Below, one piece after another: positions 9,661 to 18,093 of a stretch of DNA of 64,000 bases. Origin of the DNA: Spirosoma agri (GTDB lineage Bacteria > Bacteroidota > Bacteroidia > Cytophagales > Spirosomataceae); assembly GCF_010747415.1 (NCBI RefSeq), contig NZ_JAAGNZ010000008.1, positions 20,533-84,532 of the forward strand, written 5' to 3'. A program made the translations under genes and the position numbers. The stretch's first letter is position 1. Each line of letters begins with the position of its first letter. The notes under the pieces are model-generated. The model made no database searches. It was not told the origin of the DNA and worked only from the letters and a program-made list of their open reading frames with translations.

Positions 9661-9894
9661 GCCGCATTTTCAATCAGAATCGGACGTTTAAGTGAAGATG
9701 CTCCGCCCGTTATCAAAACATCTTTAAAGTTCTGGCAAGCTCACTTAAGAAGAAAAGTTGTTGAGCGTCATGGTGTTCAAATCCCCCTTATAGGTCTTGA
9801 GGACCTAATTGACGAAAAACAAGCGTTTGGTAGATATAAGGATATAGCAGACCTTGAAAATCTAAGAAGAAGTAATCCTGCTCCTAGCACTTAA
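9661..9894 (+). pseudogene. Decayed nucleotidyltransferase (MNT/AbiEii-like), C-terminal fragment
   Basis: This frame has no start codon and follows a stop at 9658. Its last 40 codons read VQIPLIGLEDLIDEKQAFG then RYKDIADLENL, the conserved end of minor nucleotidyltransferases in which a VPxIGLEDL strand is followed by K..xGR.KDLADLE. A GGYAI pattern in the same frame at about 9618-9632, before two stop codons, may be the remains of the N-terminal GGYAV motif, which would mean a large internal deletion. Members of this superfamily act as antitoxin or toxin nucleotidyltransferases. The rest of 9393-9660 and 9895-10306 contains nothing I recognise. Confidence 0.6.
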
Positions 9895-10306
9895 GGAAAC
9901 AAATACGTTCTTAAACCTGCACTTTCATTGCTTTTGTAATTCAATATTGATCTACCAGTACTGTATTGGCAGGAGCACTACAGGCATCTACGCGGAGAAG
10001 GCCGTTTATTCTTCGACATAATTTTTTGCCCTGTCCCTCACTCTGAACTATACCGCAACGGCGGACCGTGCCGTCTTAGGCCGGGCGGATACAGGGAGTA
10101 CATCCGTTGCTAACTCCGGTCCGTTATTTTAGACCAAAAGGGACGACAGGTAAGTTCAACCCCTTTTGAGCGAACTTATACATTGTAACTGCCAAGTCCG
10201 TTGATCGACAAACTAACCTTAGATTACAGTTTCTGATGTAGCTTTATGGAATCCATATAAATCGTACATCCATCAAGAATAGTCCGTCTTTAGCTGATTA
10301 AGGTGT
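9895..10306. other. Gene-free stretch before the WG-repeat gene
   Basis: No credible reading frame is seen on either strand. It presumably carries the promoter of the WG-repeat protein gene, but no clear -33/-7 pair or operator could be identified. Confidence 0.4.
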
Positions 10307-11680
10307 ATGCTCCAACAATACTACAGAAGTGCGTGGCGTAATCGAAGCAGACTGCCACTTCTGATATTTCTAGCCACCCTTCGGAATCTTACGCTTCTTT
10401 TCCTATTCTGGCCGTCGGCGGGGCTATTCGCCCAGTCAAGCCAGGCTTGGTTAACTGAATACGATGAATGCCAAGACTATGGGGAGGTTTACGTGGTCAA
10501 AAAGATTACTAAGGCGTGCCGTTCCTACCAAACCTTCCTGACCGATAAGAACGGCCGCAAACTAACGCCTGCTTACCGCGATATTGGAGACTTCGAAGAA
10601 GGGCTAGCCGAGTTTGTCCCGATGCAACGTAGCGGGCAAGGGTATGGTCTGCACGGATTTATCGATAAACAGGGAAAGGTCATTATTGAGCCAAAATACA
10701 TCTCCACTGACCGATTCCGCCAAGGCAAAACCTGGGTCATTTATCCGGCCGGTTCCCACTATGGGCTTTCATATATTGATCGGAGGGGAAAAGAGCTGTA
10801 CAAAATCCCCATTCAGCACTATTCAATCGATTACCTGATCAAAAACGCGACAATCGATCATACCTGTAACCACGACACCAAGGAAGATGTGCTTTGGTGG
10901 CGAAAGGGCGAATTCTTTATTCTCAACTTCAACTTTACTCCCTTTGTCACGGAGCAGATCCAGCGATCCAAACACGTTACGGCCTTTAAATACCAGGGAA
11001 AATTTGGCATCATCGACCCTGACTTGGTGCTGAAAGTTCCGGTGGCGCTCGATGCCGTTGATGTCGATTACACCTACTCAGGCCAAGGTATGCAACGCGT
11101 GCAATATGGGGCCAAGTATGGGTACGTGAGTCCGGTAACGGGCGAACTGATCGTTCCCTTCAATTATACCGATACCCGCAAGCCAACCAACGGCCTGTTT
11201 TGGGTCAAGAAGAATGGCAAATGGGGCTGTATTGACAAAACCGGCCAGTTGCGCATTCCTCATTTGTACGATGAAGCAACTGGCTTTACCGCCGAAGATC
11301 GGTCAGCGGTGGCCATAAAGGGCAAGTTCGGCCATATCGACAAGTCGGGCAACGTACGTACGCCGTTGACCTATGATTTTGCCTCGTATTATCAGCATGG
11401 CCTCTCGATGGTTCGTATGAAGGATAAATACGGCTTTATCGATACGACCAATCGGTTGATTATCCCACTCATCTACGACGAAGCGTTCCCCTTTGACCGT
11501 GTAACGACGATCGTTGAGCGCTACTGGCTTCGGTATGAACTCTCCCTGAATGGTAGGGAGAAATTCCTGGGCTTCTCCTACAAGCTGGATGCCGTATTAA
11601 TTATCATTGGCCTACTGCTCTTTATCTGGTTCAACAGTTTGATTATAAGAGTAATCAGCAAGTTTAGGCCCGTGCGGTAG
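10307..11680 (+). CDS. WG-repeat protein with N-terminal signal and C-terminal membrane anchor
   Basis: A 457-residue protein that begins with a basic stretch and a hydrophobic segment ending in LFAQSSQ, a likely signal peptide. Several WG beta repeats follow (FIDKQGKVIIEPKY, YGYVSPVTGELIVPFNY, WGCIDKTGQLRIPHLYDEA, FGHIDKSGNVRTPLTYDFA, YGFIDTTNRLIIPLIYDEA), spaced 45-50 residues apart between about 100 and 410. A single helix at about 424-445 (AVLIIIGLLLFIWFNSLII) and a short basic tail end it. The repeats should form a surface-exposed beta structure outside the inner membrane. No enzymatic motif is visible, and the role of these proteins in Bacteroidota is not established. Confidence 0.85.
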   Translation: MLQQYYRSAWRNRSRLPLLIFLATLRNLTLLFLFWPSAGLFAQSSQAWLTEYDECQDYGEVYVVKKITKACRSYQTFLTDKNGRKLTPAYRDIGDFEEGLAEFVPMQRSGQGYGLHGFIDKQGKVIIEPKYISTDRFRQGKTWVIYPAGSHYGLSYIDRRGKELYKIPIQHYSIDYLIKNATIDHTCNHDTKEDVLWWRKGEFFILNFNFTPFVTEQIQRSKHVTAFKYQGKFGIIDPDLVLKVPVALDAVDVDYTYSGQGMQRVQYGAKYGYVSPVTGELIVPFNYTDTRKPTNGLFWVKKNGKWGCIDKTGQLRIPHLYDEATGFTAEDRSAVAIKGKFGHIDKSGNVRTPLTYDFASYYQHGLSMVRMKDKYGFIDTTNRLIIPLIYDEAFPFDRVTTIVERYWLRYELSLNGREKFLGFSYKLDAVLIIIGLLLFIWFNSLIIRVISKFRPVR

Positions 11681-11778
11681 AAGTGCCAGTACGGGTTTCG
11701 AAATAGTTTAGGCTACTACCTGGCTTTATCTATTGAACCACGTTCATTAAAGAAAGTATCGACTACATCGACAATTTT

Positions 11779-12213
11779 CTACATTGTGGCAATTGGCTTT
11801 TCACCTGCAACGCCAATTTCGACTCCTCGTTGACGGAGGTGTTTGTAAAGGGTGGTTTTAGCGATGTGTAACTCACGAGCGATTTGTTCCACTGAGTATT
11901 TGGCTTCTTTGTAAAGGGCTATCCAAAGCGGCTGAGCAGAAAGCCCGCTTTGGATAGCCCTTTACGACGACCTAAGAGTTGACCCCGGCGACGGGCAAAG
12001 GCTAAACCGGCTAGTGTCCTTTTCCGAATCACCTCCCTCTCAAATTCGGATAAGCTAGCGAAAATGCGAACAACGAGCCGACTCTGAGCCGTAGTAGTGT
12101 AAGGAACGGCCTAGTCGACCCAGCTTCCAAATGACGAGGGTGTCACCTTGCCGGATGATTTCTAATAGTCTGTCTGGTTCTGGTCGTTCAATTTTATCAC
12201 CACTAGCTTTCTC
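11779..12213 (-). pseudogene. Decayed serine resolvase (Tn3/Hin family)
   Basis: Fragments of one resolvase occur in order in different frames: EKASGDKIERPEPDRLLEII then RQGDTLVIWKLGRLGRSL, next TTTAQSRLVVRIFASLSEFE then REVIRKRTLAGLAFARRRG, next GRRKGLSK, and a C-terminal helix-turn-helix ALYKEAKYSVEQIARELHIA then KTTLYKHLRQRGVEIG ending at a stop at 11779. The N-terminal catalytic-serine region is missing. About 25 residues between GRSL and TTTAQ are deleted, and the segment before the helix-turn-helix is disrupted by an inverted duplication (11911-11965). The gene cannot make an active recombinase. It is a remnant of a transposon or invertible element. Confidence 0.85.
11911..11965. repeat. 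Perfect 21-bp inverted repeat inside the resolvase relic
   Basis: Arms at 11911-11931 and 11945-11965 are exactly complementary around a 13-base loop. Both arms encode the resolvase motif KGLSK, once on each strand, and the loop encodes AEQKA in register with the plus-strand copy. The structure therefore looks like an inverted duplication of coding sequence, not a regulatory hairpin. Confidence 0.85.
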
Positions 12214-12245
12214 CGAAGGCCACATTCAGAATGGGGTGTTTTGGG

Positions 12246-13076
12246 CTACCGCCCTAGTATTTTTGTAGCCTTAAAACTAGTCGTTAGACTGGACCAAACG
12301 GAAGGGTGGAAATGACCGTCCTGCTCCACGATCGAATACTGTAAACCCGCTTGCTTGGCGTGGTCAAAAAGCCGGTTGTAATCAATATTGCCTCTGCCTA
12401 CCTCCGTATTGGCCGTGCGATCCTGCTTATCCATATCCTTGACATGCCAGATGGGAAAGCGGCCCGGATATTTCTGGATGTAGCTTAATGGATCCACCTC
12501 CATGCGGGCAAACCAATACAACTCCATCTCCATGATCATCAGCTTAGGATCAATCTGTTTCAGAAACAAGTCATAAGGCACCACACCTTCGAAGGTCTCA
12601 AAATCATACCCATGGTTATGATAGCCAAATTGAATGCCATGTTTCTGGCATAACTCGCCTAACCGGGTATACTCGTCCACCGCCCGCTTGGTTGTCTCCA
12701 GACTAGTGAGCTCATTATACGGGACAATCATGTAGTTGAGCCCTACGGCAGCGGCCTCGGTGATGGAGTTCTCTGCTGTTTTGCCCAGATTGAAATGAGA
12801 GGCAAACAGCGTCATGCCCAGGTCATGGGCTATTTTAGTAAACTCCGCCGGTTTCAACCCAAAATAAATGCCCTTGTCACCCTGATAGGATTCCAGCAGC
12901 GTATAGCCAATAGCCGCCAGTTGCTTGAGCGTGCCCACGGGGTCCTGATTCATCCATTCCCGAACGGTATACAACTGAATACCAATGGGATACTTATCTT
13001 TGGCCTGAGAAGTCGCAGCAGGAAGACCGGTAGCCAGCGCCCCGGTGGCCAGGAGAAATTGTCGGCGTGAAAACAT
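12246..13076 (-). CDS. Tat-exported sugar phosphate isomerase/epimerase-like protein (AP endonuclease 2 TIM barrel)
   Basis: A 276-residue protein from the ATG at 13076; a GTG four codons earlier is less likely because the twin-arginine signal MFSRRQFLLATGALATG starts exactly here. The mature part is a xylose-isomerase-like TIM barrel: YPIGIQLYTVREWMNQDP at the first strand, FGYHNHGYDFE and MIMEMELYWFA carrying probable metal ligands, and FPIWHVKDMD and YSIVEQDGHFH near the end. Such exported proteins are abundant in Bacteroidota and are thought to act on sugars or inositol-like compounds; the substrate is unknown. The decayed resolvase lies immediately downstream. Confidence 0.88.
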   Translation of the reverse strand: MFSRRQFLLATGALATGLPAATSQAKDKYPIGIQLYTVREWMNQDPVGTLKQLAAIGYTLLESYQGDKGIYFGLKPAEFTKIAHDLGMTLFASHFNLGKTAENSITEAAAVGLNYMIVPYNELTSLETTKRAVDEYTRLGELCQKHGIQFGYHNHGYDFETFEGVVPYDLFLKQIDPKLMIMEMELYWFARMEVDPLSYIQKYPGRFPIWHVKDMDKQDRTANTEVGRGNIDYNRLFDHAKQAGLQYSIVEQDGHFHPSVWSSLTTSFKATKILGR

Positions 13077-13089
13077 GCGGTAACGCACC

Positions 13090-13133
13090 GGAGTAGGGTG
13101 CTGATGGGATAAAGCCCGTCAGTACCCTACTCC
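13090..13133. other. Long hairpin in the divergent intergenic region
   Basis: Arms 13090-13108 and 13115-13133 pair over 19 bp with a 6-base loop. Two positions are G-U pairs in plus-strand RNA and would be mismatches in minus-strand RNA. It sits between the start of the Tat protein (minus) and the small exported protein of the metal operon (plus), so it could be an operator, a leader structure or a terminator for plus-strand read-through. Confidence 0.5.
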
Positions 13134-13230
13134 TACCCGAAAACAAACGCAAATACACGTATGGATAGGCAATCATTCTGAATTAGCCTTTAATCTCGGA
13201 ACTTACCAAAATGCGCTTTACCTTTGCGCC

Positions 13231-13629
13231 ATGAAATCCACGTTGGCACTTTTCCTGGGCATCATCATGCTACTGGGTAGTCTGTTCCCGCAGACCGACG
13301 TGGAAGAAGTCTATAAAATCCCCGGCCTGATTGTCCATTATCAGCTTCACAAGAAATCAGCGGGGAGCGATTTCGATTTCTGGCAGTTTCTCGACATGCA
13401 TTACGATGCGTCCTCGAAACACGCCAAACTACCTCATAAAGGCGTAAAGATTCCGCTCTACAATCACCTCTCGGCCGGTTTCGTCTTTACTTTGTCTCCC
13501 TTCCAGCCCCAGGCAGTACCCACCGAATTGGTGACGCTGATTCCCTGGCCGCAGGTTCATTTTTCCTATGAGAACCTGTACGCGTACCAGAATCCTTCGT
13601 TCTTCTTTCAACCTCCGCAGGTAGCATAG
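13231..13629 (+). CDS. Small exported hypothetical protein of the heavy-metal efflux operon
   Basis: A 132-residue protein with an N-terminal signal segment (STLALFLGIIMLLGSLFPQT) and a mature part rich in aromatic residues and histidine (FDFWQFLDMHYDASSKHAK, FSYENLYAYQNPSFFFQPPQVA). It is followed after 95 bases by the CzcA-type pump in the same direction. I do not recognise a domain; position suggests a periplasmic accessory of the metal exporter. TACCTTTGC at 13219-13227, a fair match to the Bacteroidota -7 box, lies only three bases before the ATG, so transcription may begin at or next to the start codon. Confidence 0.75.
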   Translation: MKSTLALFLGIIMLLGSLFPQTDVEEVYKIPGLIVHYQLHKKSAGSDFDFWQFLDMHYDASSKHAKLPHKGVKIPLYNHLSAGFVFTLSPFQPQAVPTELVTLIPWPQVHFSYENLYAYQNPSFFFQPPQVA

Positions 13630-13724
13630 CTCCGTTTTTGTGGTCTTGGCCCGTTGGCTGAGCATGTGCGTTTGCCCATGTCTTCGGCTCACTGGCTCTT
13701 GTTTCTCAACGAGTCTATACTATC

Positions 13725-16700
13725 ATGCTGCATAAAATCATTCAGTTCTCTGTCCAGAACAAACTGGCCATTGGTTTATTCATGCTCGGTTGGGTCGTGT
13801 ACGGCACCTATCAGGTTAGCCAGTTGCCCATCGACGCCGTACCCGATATTACCAACAATCAGGTTCAGGTGATCACTACGGCCCCTTCGCTGGGGGCTGA
13901 AGATGTAGAACGACTGATCACCTTTCCCATTGAGCAGGCCATCAGCAACATACCGGGCCTGAAAGAAAGCCGGAGCCTGTCGCGCTTTGGCTTATCGCTG
14001 ATCACGATCGTCTTTGAGGATGGCTCGGATGTGTATTGGGCCCGCCAGCAGGTTACCGAGCGGCTGGGCCAGGTCGACATTGCTGGCAATGCCAGCAAGC
14101 CCGAACTAGCGCCCGTCACCACGGGCCTGGGAGAAATCTACCAGTACGTCGTCAAGCCCAAAAAAGGGTTTGAACATACCTATTCATTAGCCGATTTACG
14201 CACTACCCAGGACTGGCTGGTGCGTCGTCAATTACTGGGCACACCGGGTGTGGCCGATGTCGCCACCTTTGGCGGTTCACTAAAGCAGTACGAAGTGGCG
14301 GTTAATCCGGCCCGGTTAAAATCACTCGGATTAACCATCAGTGATGTCTTTACGGCCTTGAGCCGTAACAATCAAAATACGGGTGGGGCATACATTGAAA
14401 AAGGGCCGTCGGTGTTATATATCCGTAGTGTCGGACTGGCCAAAACGGGCGTTGATATTGGCCAGATCGTTGTCAAAAACACGACGGACGGAACCCCCGT
14501 CCTGATTTCGCAGGTGGCCGACGTCCGGCTGGGGTCTGCCATTCGGTACGGAGCGCTGACCATGGCGGGGCAGGGCGAACTGACGGGCGGTATCGTGATG
14601 ATGCTCAAGGGGGGTAATTCCTCGGAAGTCATTAAGCGGGTAAAAGATCGTATCCAGGCCATTCAAAAAACCCTGCCCCTTGGCCTGGAAATCGAGCCGT
14701 TTTTAGATCGGACCAAAATGGTCAATAATGCCATTGGGACCGTCGAGCATAACTTACTGGAAGGCGCCCTGATTGTGGTGCTCGTTCTGGTTCTGTTTCT
14801 GGGCAACTGGCGGGCGGGGTTATTGGTCGCTTCGGTCATCCCCTTGTCCATGCTGTTTGCCATTACCCTGATGAACTGGTTTGGTGTTTCCGGCAACCTG
14901 ATGAGTCTGGGTGCGCTGGACTTCGGTTTGATTGTCGATGGGGCCGTCATCATCGTAGAGGCCATTCTGCACCACCTGCATTCGTCTAAAAAGTATGCCG
15001 TTATCAACCAGCTCTCGCAGGCCGACATGGATGAGGAGGTTACCGATTCGGCTTCCCGAATGATGAATGCGGCTGTGTTTGGTCAAATTATCATCCTGAT
15101 CGTTTACCTGCCAATTTTATCGCTGTCCGGCATCGAAGGGAAGATGTTCAAGCCCATGGCCCAAACCGTCGCCTTTGCCATTCTGGGGGCGTTTATTCTG
15201 TCGATCACGTATGTGCCTATGATCAGTGCCCTCCTGATCAGCAAACAGATCAATCACGCACCCACGTTGTCGGATCGGGTGATGGGCCGGATCGAGCATG
15301 GATACCAGACGCTGTTGATCAAGGCCTTGCGCATTCGGGTGATCATCGTAGGGTCGGCGTTTGCGCTGCTGGCCGTGGCGGTGCTGTTGTTTACCCGGAT
15401 GGGCGGGGAGTTTATTCCGCAATTGGAAGAAGGTGATTTTGCGGTCGAAACCCGTCTGCTGGTTGGCACCAACCTCAGCACGACCATCGATGCGATCAGC
15501 CGGATCTCCGAGCGCCTGAAAGCGACGTATCCGGAAGTCGAAAAAATTGTGGCCCGGATCGGGAGTGCCGAAATTCCCACCGATCCTATGCCTATTGAAG
15601 GGGGCGATATGATCGTCGTGCTAAAAGATAAATCCCAATGGACCAGCGCCCATTCGTTTCCTGAACTGGCCAGTAAAATGGCCGCCACCACCCAGGAGAT
15701 TATGCCGGGGGTAACGACGGGTTTCCAATTTCCCGTTCAGATGCGGTTCAATGAACTGATGACGGGGGCTAAACAGGATGTGGTCTGCAAAATTTACGGC
15801 GAAGATCTGACCAAACTGGCTGCTTATGCGGAAAAACTGGGTGCCCTGAGCAAAACCGTTTCCGGTACGGCCGACTGGTACATTGAGAAAGTAACGGGTA
15901 TGCCCCAGATCGTTATTGACTTCAACCGGCGCGAGATCGCCCGGTACGGTCTTTCCATCGAAGACATCAACCGAACCATCAACGCTGCCTTCGCGGGGGC
16001 CTCGGCGGGTCAAATCTACGAAGGGGAGAAACGGTTCGATCTGGTGGTGCGGGTCGGTACAGAAGGTCGCAAAAACATGACGGATGTGCAGAATCTACCC
16101 ATCTCCACGGCTACCGGTGTGCAGATACCCCTTTATCAGGTAGCATCAATCCGGGAAATCGAAGGGCCTAACCAGATTCAACGGGAAAATACCCGCCGAC
16201 GAATTATTGTGGGGTTCAACGTTCGGGGGCGGGATGTGCAGTCCATCGTAGACGAGTTACAACGTAAAGTGTCAGTTGGCATGACATTTGAGCCCGGTTA
16301 CACCCTGACCTATGGCGGGACCTTTGAGAATTTACAGCAAGCGAAAGCCCGATTGAGCATCGCCGTTCCGGTAGCTCTGCTGCTCATCTTTGGGTTACTC
16401 TATTTTACTTTTTCCTCGTTTAAAAAAGGCGCACTGATCTTCACGGCCATCCCTTTGTCAGCCATCGGGGGCATATTCGCGCTGGCCCTGCGGGATATGC
16501 CTTTTAGTATTTCGGCTGGCGTGGGTTTTATCGCGCTCTTCGGCGTAGCCGTACTGAATGGAATTGTGCTGATTTCTGAATTTAATCGACTCAGAGGGGA
16601 AGGTCTGATCAGCAATCCGGTTCAACTGGTGCTGATCGGCACGCACAATCGGTTGCGGCCGGTTCTGATGACCGCAGCAGTAGCTTCCCTGGGCTTTCTG

Positions 16701-18086
16701 CCAATGGCCCTCAGCGACGGCGCTGGTGCGGAAGTACAACGCCCGCTGGCCACCGTCGTCATTGGCGGTCTGCTGACGGCCACATTACTTACTTTATTTG
16801 TCTTACCCGCTTTGTATTTGCTGGTAGAGGGCAAGCCCAAACGAGTGGTTAGGTCTTCGGTGATGGCAGGGCTTCTGGTCGCATTATTCATCAACGGGGG
16901 CCAGGTACGGGCGCAGACTAACCCGATTACCCTGACCAGCGCGCTGGATTTGGCGCTGGCGAAGAACGGACAGGTACAGAGTGCCCGCCTGAGCGAACAG
17001 ATCGGCCAGCGACTACAGGGCAGCGCGGTAGATATCGCCAAAACGATATTTAGTGCGGATGTGGGCAAGTTCAACAGCGTGAGTAATGACACCCGCCTGG
17101 GGGTAAGTCAGACCCTTAGTTTTCCATCGGTCTACACCAACCAGCGTAAACAGTTGGAAGCCAATTATCGGGCCACGCAGGCACAACGCCAGCTGACCGA
17201 AGCCGACACGCGGGCGCTGGTGCGGCAAGCCTATTTTGAGTATGCCGTGCTCATTGAGCGCAACCAGTTGCTGATCTACGCCGATAGTTTATTTCGGCTG
17301 TTCGAAGCCAAGTCACGGGCCCGGTTTGCTAAAGGAGCCGCCAACGTACTGGAAAAAACGGCCGCCGAATCACAACGGCAGCAGATCGCCAATCAGTTGA
17401 CCATGCTGACGGTTGATATCCGTATCGTGCTCAACGAGTTCAACCGACTCCTTCAGGACGACCGGTCCTATGTCCCCGTGGTGGGTAAGTCCCAAATCGA
17501 TGCCCCCCTGATCCGGCCCGACTCCTTGCCAACGGAGCTACCGATTCTGGAGTTAGCCAGACAACAGCAGCGATCCGCCCAGTTCCGGTATCAGACTGAG
17601 AAAGCCCGGTTACTGCCCGATTTTATCGTGGGCTATAACAATCAGAGCTTTGTGGGCACCCAACTGGTTGATGGCGCCGAGCAAACCTATACCAGCCGTA
17701 GCCGATTTAGCTACCTCAGCGCGGGCGTGGCCGTTCCCCTGTTTTTCAAAGCGCAATCGGCCCGTATTTCGGCGGCCAGACTGGACTGGGAGCGTAGCGG
17801 GCGACAGTCAGCGTACGTTCAGCGCCAGCTCGGAACCGAGCAGTTAAATGCGGTTCAACAGGTTCAGAAATTTGGCCAGAGCCTGGCCTATTACCAGACG
17901 CAGGGCCTGACCAATGCCAATGTTATTATTGCCACGGCTGATCAGCAATTTCAGGGTGGTGAGATCGACTACCTGCAATGGGTCATCCTGGTGAATCAGG
18001 CCATCAGCATCCGAAACGAATACGTCAACACATTGAGCAATTACAATCAGGCGGTTATCTACTACCTGAAGTTGAATAACCTATAA
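13725..18086 (+). CDS. CzcA/CusA-type heavy-metal RND pump fused to a TolC-like outer-membrane channel domain
   Basis: A 1453-residue fusion. Residues 1 to about 1035 are a complete HME-type RND permease (MLHKIIQFSVQNKLAIGLFM at the start, GLIVDGAVIIVEAILHH in TM4, and the second-half motif FIALFGVAVLNGIVLISEFN). After the last helix there is a second hydrophobic stretch from M1047 (MAGLLVALFINGGQVRAQ) that resembles a signal peptide with a cleavage site after RAQ. Residues from about 1066 to the end form an outer-membrane efflux domain (TLTSALDLALAKNGQVQSA, then SLAYYQTQGLTNANVII). CzcA-CzcC fusions of this kind are known in Bacteroidota. Likely cargo is divalent cations such as Zn, Co, Cd or Cu/Ag; sequence alone does not decide. 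The adaptor gene follows after 7 bases. Confidence 0.94.
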   Translation: MLHKIIQFSVQNKLAIGLFMLGWVVYGTYQVSQLPIDAVPDITNNQVQVITTAPSLGAEDVERLITFPIEQAISNIPGLKESRSLSRFGLSLITIVFEDGSDVYWARQQVTERLGQVDIAGNASKPELAPVTTGLGEIYQYVVKPKKGFEHTYSLADLRTTQDWLVRRQLLGTPGVADVATFGGSLKQYEVAVNPARLKSLGLTISDVFTALSRNNQNTGGAYIEKGPSVLYIRSVGLAKTGVDIGQIVVKNTTDGTPVLISQVADVRLGSAIRYGALTMAGQGELTGGIVMMLKGGNSSEVIKRVKDRIQAIQKTLPLGLEIEPFLDRTKMVNNAIGTVEHNLLEGALIVVLVLVLFLGNWRAGLLVASVIPLSMLFAITLMNWFGVSGNLMSLGALDFGLIVDGAVIIVEAILHHLHSSKKYAVINQLSQADMDEEVTDSASRMMNAAVFGQIIILIVYLPILSLSGIEGKMFKPMAQTVAFAILGAFILSITYVPMISALLISKQINHAPTLSDRVMGRIEHGYQTLLIKALRIRVIIVGSAFALLAVAVLLFTRMGGEFIPQLEEGDFAVETRLLVGTNLSTTIDAISRISERLKATYPEVEKIVARIGSAEIPTDPMPIEGGDMIVVLKDKSQWTSAHSFPELASKMAATTQEIMPGVTTGFQFPVQMRFNELMTGAKQDVVCKIYGEDLTKLAAYAEKLGALSKTVSGTADWYIEKVTGMPQIVIDFNRREIARYGLSIEDINRTINAAFAGASAGQIYEGEKRFDLVVRVGTEGRKNMTDVQNLPISTATGVQIPLYQVASIREIEGPNQIQRENTRRRIIVGFNVRGRDVQSIVDELQRKVSVGMTFEPGYTLTYGGTFENLQQAKARLSIAVPVALLLIFGLLYFTFSSFKKGALIFTAIPLSAIGGIFALALRDMPFSISAGVGFIALFGVAVLNGIVLISEFNRLRGEGLISNPVQLVLIGTHNRLRPVLMTAAVASLGFLPMALSDGAGAEVQRPLATVVIGGLLTATLLTLFVLPALYLLVEGKPKRVVRSSVMAGLLVALFINGGQVRAQTNPITLTSALDLALAKNGQVQSARLSEQIGQRLQGSAVDIAKTIFSADVGKFNSVSNDTRLGVSQTLSFPSVYTNQRKQLEANYRATQAQRQLTEADTRALVRQAYFEYAVLIERNQLLIYADSLFRLFEAKSRARFAKGAANVLEKTAAESQRQQIANQLTMLTVDIRIVLNEFNRLLQDDRSYVPVVGKSQIDAPLIRPDSLPTELPILELARQQQRSAQFRYQTEKARLLPDFIVGYNNQSFVGTQLVDGAEQTYTSRSRFSYLSAGVAVPLFFKAQSARISAARLDWERSGRQSAYVQRQLGTEQLNAVQQVQKFGQSLAYYQTQGLTNANVIIATADQQFQGGEIDYLQWVILVNQAISIRNEYVNTLSNYNQAVIYYLKLNNL

Positions 18087-18093
18087 AGCATCC

